A stretch of DNA of 17,103 nucleotides from Methanomassiliicoccus sp. UBA6 (GTDB lineage Archaea; Thermoplasmatota; Thermoplasmata; Methanomassiliicoccales; Methanomassiliicoccaceae). Shown piece by piece: positions 13,534-17,103 of this stretch. Location of the stretch: assembly GCA_002508545.1 (NCBI GenBank), contig DAVH01000026.1:1-17103 (forward strand), in the 5' to 3' direction. Positions within the stretch are counted from its first letter, which is position 1. Each line of letters begins with the position of its first letter. Below the pieces are notes generated by a model. That model was given only the letters and a program-made list of their open reading frames with translations. It was not told the origin of the DNA and ran no database searches. The position numbers were made by a program, and so were the translations under genes.

Positions 13534-13614
13534 ATGGATGTGAAAACGACGATATTCTCATGCGGACATTGCCATGCCGTTCTGGGGTTCGCTCAGTACA
13601 CTGGTTATTTCTGA
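13534..13614 (+). CDS. Possible microprotein with CGHC knuckle
   Basis: ATG 13534 opens a 26-residue frame ending MDVKTTIFSCGHCHAVLGF then AQYTGYF. SCGHCHAVLG looks like one half of a zinc ribbon. The frame is the same as that of the possible gene at 13219-13467 and is interrupted only by that gene's TAA; a GTG at 13486 with GGGGAG nearby would give 42 residues. It may be a separate tiny protein, or the tail of a once longer two-knuckle protein split by a stop codon. No clear promoter or ribosome-binding site precedes ATG 13534. Confidence 0.28.
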   Translation: MDVKTTIFSCGHCHAVLGFAQYTGYF

Positions 13615-13709
13615 TCTGGGCATGTCAGCATCTTAGGCAACGTTCGCCCAGCTCGGATAGTAAAACAGCAATCGGATAGAATGTAGGAAAAGAGGGTTTG
13701 GTGGGGGTT
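13615..13709. other. Intergenic stretch with no recognised gene
   Basis: Between the last small frame and the CTP synthase stop. It contains a separated inverted repeat, CTGGGC (about 13616-13621) with GCCCAG about 24 bases later, and on the minus strand a T-rich bit (CTCTTTTCC) after the CTP synthase gene that may help end its transcript. No tRNA, C/D-box or coding signal was seen. Confidence 0.4.
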
Positions 13710-15344
13710 TCAGAGAACGTGACGGTCCTCTCTCGCCTGCTTGTACTCCAGCGCGGCCTTGATCAGGCCGAGGTGCAGAGGGGAAGGCTTCTTCGGCCGG
13801 GACTTGAACTCCGGGTGGAACTGGCAGGCAACAAAGTACGGGTGGCCCTCGAGCTCCCCGATCTCCATCTTCACGCCGTCCTCGGAACGGCCGGTGAACT
13901 CCCAGCCAGCGCTCTCCAGCTTCTCGATGAAGTCCGGGTTCACCTCATAGCGGTGGCGATGGCGCTCCCCGATCTCGGTCGTGCCGTACAACGCCGCGGC
14001 CTTCGAGCCCTGCTTGACCAGGACCCTCTGGGAACCGAGCCTCATCGATCCGCCCATGTCCTTGACCTCGCGCTGCTCGGGCAGCAGGTCGACCACTGGG
14101 TATGGAGTGTTGGGATCCAGCTCAGTGGTGTGCGCCCCCTTCATTCCCAGGACGTCCCGGGCGATCTCGATGGTGGCGATCTGGAAGCCGAGGCACACTC
14201 CCAGGTACGGGATGCCCCTCTCCCGGGCCAGCCTCGCGGTCATGATCTTGCCCTCGATGCCCCTGCTCCCGAACCCGCCGGGGATCAGGATGGCGTTGCA
14301 GCACGCGAGCTCCTGCGAGATGCCGTCCTTCTCCACCTTCTCGGAGTCGAAGAACCGGCATTCGATCTTGGTGCCCAGCTCCGCCCCGGCATGATGGAAC
14401 GCTTCGAGATGCGAGAGGTAGCTGTCCGCGAGGTGCGTGTACTTGCCGACGATGGCGACCCTCACGGTGTTCGAGGGGTACAGTATGCGGTCGAGGTACT
14501 CCCTCCATGCGCTGAGGTCCTTCTTCTGGGCGTCAATGCTCAGCCTCTTCAGGATGTAATCGGTGAGCCCCTGTTCCTCCAGGACGATCGGGACCTCGTA
14601 GATCGACTTCGCGTCGGGTGCGGAGACCACCGCCTCCAGGGGCACGTCGCAGAACAGTGAGATCTTCCTCTTGATCGAGTACTCCAGTGGTTCGCACGCC
14701 CTGGCCACTATGACGTCCGGCTGGATACCGATGGACCTCAGCTCCTTTACCGAGTGCTGAGTGGGTTTCGTCTTCTGCTCGCCCACAGTTCCCAGCATGG
14801 GCACCAGCGTGGTATGGACGAAAATGCAGTTCTGTCCCCGGCCCATCTCGGTGTTCATCTGGCGGACCGCCTCGAGGAACGGCATGGACTCGATGTCGCC
14901 GACCGTCCCGCCGAGCTCGACGATGCACACGTCGGCGCCGGACGCTTCAGCGACGGTCATGATGCGCCGCTTTATCTCGTTGGTGATGTGAGGGATGATC
15001 TGAACGGTCTTGCCGAGGTACTCTCCCGACCTCTCCTTCTCGATGACCGTCCGATAGACCTTGCCCGTGGTGATGTTGTGATCGCTCCCCAGGCTTATGT
15101 CCAGGAACCTCTCGTAGTTGCCGAGGTCGAGGTCGACCTCACCTCCATCATCGAGAACGTATACTTCGCCGTGCTCGAAGGGGTTCATCGTACCGGCATC
15201 GATGTTCAGATAAGGATCGATCTTGATGGCAGTGACTTCCAGGCCTCGGGATTTCAGGAGGCGGCCAATAGAGGAGGCGGTTATGCCCTTCCCCAAGCCA
15301 GAAATGACCCCACCGGTGACGAAAATATATTTCATCGTCTCCAT
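13710..15344 (-). CDS. pyrG: CTP synthase (glutamine-hydrolysing)
   Basis: 544 residues from METMKYIFVTGGVISG. The N-terminal synthetase domain (about 1-275) has GVISGLGKGI, IKIDPYLNIDAGTMNPFEHG and VELGGTVGDIESMPF. The C-terminal class I glutamine amidotransferase domain has LIPGGFGSRG, GVCLGFQ (nucleophile Cys384) and CQFHPEF (His510, Glu512). It converts UTP to CTP with glutamine and ATP. A TATA box (15369-15376) predicts transcription starting close to ATG 15344, so a leaderless start there is my choice; TTG 15356 would lie upstream of that point and ATG 15335 is also possible. Complete, all active-site residues present. It stands alone with no pyrimidine genes beside it. Confidence 0.97.
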   Translation of the reverse strand: METMKYIFVTGGVISGLGKGITASSIGRLLKSRGLEVTAIKIDPYLNIDAGTMNPFEHGEVYVLDDGGEVDLDLGNYERFLDISLGSDHNITTGKVYRTVIEKERSGEYLGKTVQIIPHITNEIKRRIMTVAEASGADVCIVELGGTVGDIESMPFLEAVRQMNTEMGRGQNCIFVHTTLVPMLGTVGEQKTKPTQHSVKELRSIGIQPDVIVARACEPLEYSIKRKISLFCDVPLEAVVSAPDAKSIYEVPIVLEEQGLTDYILKRLSIDAQKKDLSAWREYLDRILYPSNTVRVAIVGKYTHLADSYLSHLEAFHHAGAELGTKIECRFFDSEKVEKDGISQELACCNAILIPGGFGSRGIEGKIMTARLARERGIPYLGVCLGFQIATIEIARDVLGMKGAHTTELDPNTPYPVVDLLPEQREVKDMGGSMRLGSQRVLVKQGSKAAALYGTTEIGERHRHRYEVNPDFIEKLESAGWEFTGRSEDGVKMEIGELEGHPYFVACQFHPEFKSRPKKPSPLHLGLIKAALEYKQAREDRHVL

Positions 15345-15368
15345 GGGATTGGCCAATAAGCCTGTTGA

Positions 15369-15376
15369 CTATAAAG
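15369..15376 (-). promoter_or_regulatory. TATA box for pyrG
   Basis: The minus strand reads CTTTATAG, about 28 bases before ATG 15344, predicting a leaderless transcript and arguing against the TTG start at 15356. Confidence 0.55.
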
Positions 15377-15473
15377 GGTTTCGCTCGTGAGGATCAGCAT
15401 ATCTGGATAGGCAGCCGAGGGCCGACGCCGCCCCCGCCATAAGCGGTGTTCGGTGCCAGGCTAGTGCCGCACC

Positions 15474-15494
15474 CGCGAGGCCGCTCGCCTCGCG
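15474..15494 (-). terminator. GC-rich hairpin after the zinc-finger protein gene
   Basis: CGCGAGG (15474-15480), seven-base loop, CCTCGCG (15488-15494): a perfect seven-pair stem beginning 8 bases after the stop at 15502. No T tract follows on the minus strand, so it may stabilise a 3' end rather than terminate. Confidence 0.45.
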
Positions 15495-15501
15495 ACCGCT
15501 T

Positions 15502-15951
15502 TTACTTGATGACTAGCTGCTTCAGGGGGAACAGCCCAGAGCGAGAATGGTCTATGAGGTGCTCGCCCCAGCTCTTCGACAGCCCGACCTCGTCGTCGGC
15601 AACGAGCTTCCTGCCGCAGAAGGAGCAGAACATGGACGCCCCATAATCGCCCGTCTGCTCCCTGGTAAGTGGGAGCTCGGACACACAGCCGACCATGCAG
15701 CTCTCTTCGTTGTCCCGCCTGATCTCCTGTGAGGTCCGCGCGGGGGGAGCGAGATGGGACCTCATGCTGGAATCCAGCTTCAGCAGCTCATCCATCATCT
15801 CATCGCCCAGTTCGTCCAGCATTCCCGCGACGTCCATGAGCTGCTCCGGGGAAACGTCATGGGCAGTAATCAGGTGATCTCTGACGTTCGCGGTGGTCTC
15901 CTGTTCGTCCTCGCCCTCGACCTTTGCTCCGCAGGGACATCTCACGGCCAT
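15502..15951 (-). CDS. Double zinc-finger protein (CxC/CxxC...HxxxxH type)
   Basis: 149 residues. The N-terminal finger is RCPCGAKVEG...VRDHLITAH (Cys5, Cys7, His26, His31), similar in spacing to DUF1059-like archaeal fingers. A helical, acidic linker follows (about 35-62, LMDVAGMLDELGDEMMDELL). The C-terminal finger is FCSFCGRKL...WGEHLIDH (Cys109, Cys112, His131, His135). A further pair, Cys85 and Cys89, lies between them. The two fingers look like diverged copies of one unit. The acidic linker and few basic residues argue against simple DNA binding; protein-protein contact is more likely. A TATA-like stretch (TTATAA near 15961) lies very close to the ATG. No function can be assigned; it is a single-gene unit between pyrG and the SnoaL-like gene. 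Confidence 0.82.
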   Translation of the reverse strand: MAVRCPCGAKVEGEDEQETTANVRDHLITAHDVSPEQLMDVAGMLDELGDEMMDELLKLDSSMRSHLAPPARTSQEIRRDNEESCMVGCVSELPLTREQTGDYGASMFCSFCGRKLVADDEVGLSKSWGEHLIDHSRSGLFPLKQLVIK

Positions 15952-16138
15952 AATCTCACTTATAATGATCTTTAACGGCCAAGTTCATACTCCCTTCCCG
16001 ACGTTATTGTAGGGCCCTATTAAGGGGGCTTGAGGACAGAGCGGAGCAGCGATCGACAAGCTGATCGGTTTGCCTACCAATCCATTGAGCATGAAGATCA
16101 CGCCCCTCTGTTCGAGCGATCCTGCTGAATGCAGGAGC
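15952..16138. other. Intergenic region between the zinc-finger and SnoaL-like genes
   Basis: 187 bases without a supportable gene. It holds the promoter-proximal AT-rich stretch of the zinc-finger gene on its left and a short hairpin (16121-16135) at its right end. A TTCGAG at about 16111 resembles a tRNA T loop, but the flanking bases do not pair. Confidence 0.4.
16121..16135 (-). terminator. Short hairpin just after the SnoaL-like gene
   Basis: CCTGC (16121-16125), loop TGAAT, GCAGG (16131-16135), three bases after the stop codon. A five-pair stem without a T tract; weak evidence for termination. Confidence 0.3.
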
Positions 16139-16534
16139 TTATGCGCTCCAGAAGTTGTCCTCTTCCTCCTGGTTCTCGGAGAATAGCCATACTTCCTTGA
16201 TCTCGCCGTCCTCGATCCGCATGACGTCCACTCCCCGCATGGACATGTTCTCGCTCCCTCTCTCGGCCCGGAAGTGGATGATCGCGCTGATCAGGTCGCC
16301 GTTGGACATGATCGCCTCCACATCGTCGATCTCGAAGGTACCGTTGCTCATCTCCCCGAAGGTGCGGAACAGGCCGAAAACACTGTCCTTGCCCTCATAG
16401 GTCCCGGAGAGCACACCGGCCCCCGGCTGATGCCAGATGATGTTTTCGGAGAATAGCGTGTCGAGCTTGGCTATGTCGCCGGCGTTCACCGCCCTAAAAT
16501 AGTCCTCGACGATCGCTCTGTTGTCTTCGCTCAT
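16139..16534 (-). CDS. SnoaL-like / NTF2-like domain protein
   Basis: 131 residues: MSEDNRAIVEDYFRAVNAGD, then LDTLFSENIIWHQPGAGVLSG, YEGKDSVFGLFRTF and an ending DVMRIEDGEIKEVWLFSEN. This is the single-domain alpha+beta cone of the SnoaL/NTF2 superfamily, in which a pocket can be adapted to very different reactions (isomerases, cyclases, hydrolases) or to ligand binding only. The length is typical. No substrate can be inferred. I start at ATG 16534 by family comparison; ATG 16552 is six codons earlier and possible. A frame continues upstream to 16705 but crosses the likely end of the 16S transcript and is rejected. It lies downstream of 16S rRNA on the same strand, with a T tract between. 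Confidence 0.82.
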   Translation of the reverse strand: MSEDNRAIVEDYFRAVNAGDIAKLDTLFSENIIWHQPGAGVLSGTYEGKDSVFGLFRTFGEMSNGTFEIDDVEAIMSNGDLISAIIHFRAERGSENMSMRGVDVMRIEDGEIKEVWLFSENQEEEDNFWSA

Positions 16535-16670
16535 CTCGGTCAGTTGCTCCATGAGCGAGCATGGCAAGCAGCACGTATTTGCGACCGAGCCGTCGAAATC
16601 TTGGATGGCAACGATCATATCGCAGAAAGCGGAGAGCAAGGAGCAACAAAGCGCTCGCGCTGGAACAATA

Positions 16671-16683
16671 GAAAATGAAAAAA
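16671..16683 (-). terminator. T-rich terminator region of the 16S rRNA transcript
   Basis: The minus strand reads TTTTTTCATTTTC about 100 bases after the 16S 3' end. Two hairpins lie between: AGAGGC/GCCTCT (16747-16752 with 16759-16764, six-base loop) and TGGTA/TACCA (16720-16724 with 16728-16732). Hairpins plus a double T tract suggest rRNA trailer structure and then termination before the SnoaL-like gene. Confidence 0.55.
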
Positions 16684-16783
16684 CTGACAGTGACGTTCGA
16701 TGCAATTGGTTTTGGTGCTTGGTATCCTACCAGGAATTGGGCAGGAAGAGGCACAAAGGCCTCTCCTTGCTTGGTTGTTACGT

Positions 16784-17103
<320 letters not shown>

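Noticed and set aside
13698..14660. 320-codon plus-strand frame opposite pyrG
   Set aside because: Antisense shadow; the minus strand here is unmistakable CTP synthase.
16105..16125. Possible tRNA T loop (TTCGAG)
   Set aside because: The bases on either side do not form a five-pair stem and no acceptor or anticodon arm can be built.
16535..16705. Upstream extension of the SnoaL-like gene to 16705
   Set aside because: It runs through the T-rich end of the rRNA transcript and matches nothing in the family; composition is unlike coding sequence.

Overview
This window looks like a GC-rich archaeal chromosome segment, most likely from the Thermoplasmatota and plausibly the Methanomassiliicoccales. 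The archaeal signs are ribosomal protein S8e, SRP19, translation initiation factor aIF2-beta with a C-terminal TRAM domain, a DUF211 protein, a presenilin-type protease, many TATA-box promoters placed for leaderless or short-leader transcripts, and a 16S rRNA 3' end with no 23S gene following it. The methanogen sign is a methylcobamide:coenzyme M methyltransferase (MtaA/MtbA type) next to an MtaC-like corrinoid protein. The taxonomic assignment is an inference from gene content; no search was run.

Layout. 1-213 is the 3' end of a GyrI-like gene, which overlaps convergently with a minus-strand metallophosphoesterase (207-1010). 1070-3220 carries a second phosphoesterase downstream of the NAD(P)H-hydrate repair enzyme NnrE-NnrD. 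A divergent promoter region leads to a DUF211 gene (3383-3673), which ends in a GAAA-loop intrinsic terminator. 3732-4451 is the S8e-SRP19 pair. 4538-5077 is a C39-like cysteine peptidase with an ambiguous start. 5241-6851 is a presenilin-like intramembrane protease followed by a third phosphoesterase. A divergent leaderless gene (6940-7461) encodes a putative zincin and converges on an MFS transporter (7466-8629). 8728-9363 is aIF2-beta.

9439-13129 is the most distinctive part. It is a minus-strand cluster of a UroD-fold methyltransferase, a corrinoid protein coupled to it by a TAATG overlap, and a hydantoinase/oxoprolinase-like protein with an actin-like ATPase fold. No substrate-specific methyltransferase and no RamA-type iron-sulfur activator is visible beside them. 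Upstream, 13130-13709 is a less GC-rich stretch with one or two possible small CxxC proteins.

13710-15344 is CTP synthase, 15502-15951 a double zinc-finger protein, 16139-16534 a SnoaL-like protein, and 16784-17103 the 3' part of 16S rRNA on the minus strand. Most genes are housekeeping. The orphan methyl-transfer cluster and the small-ORF region beside it are the best candidates for undescribed biology.
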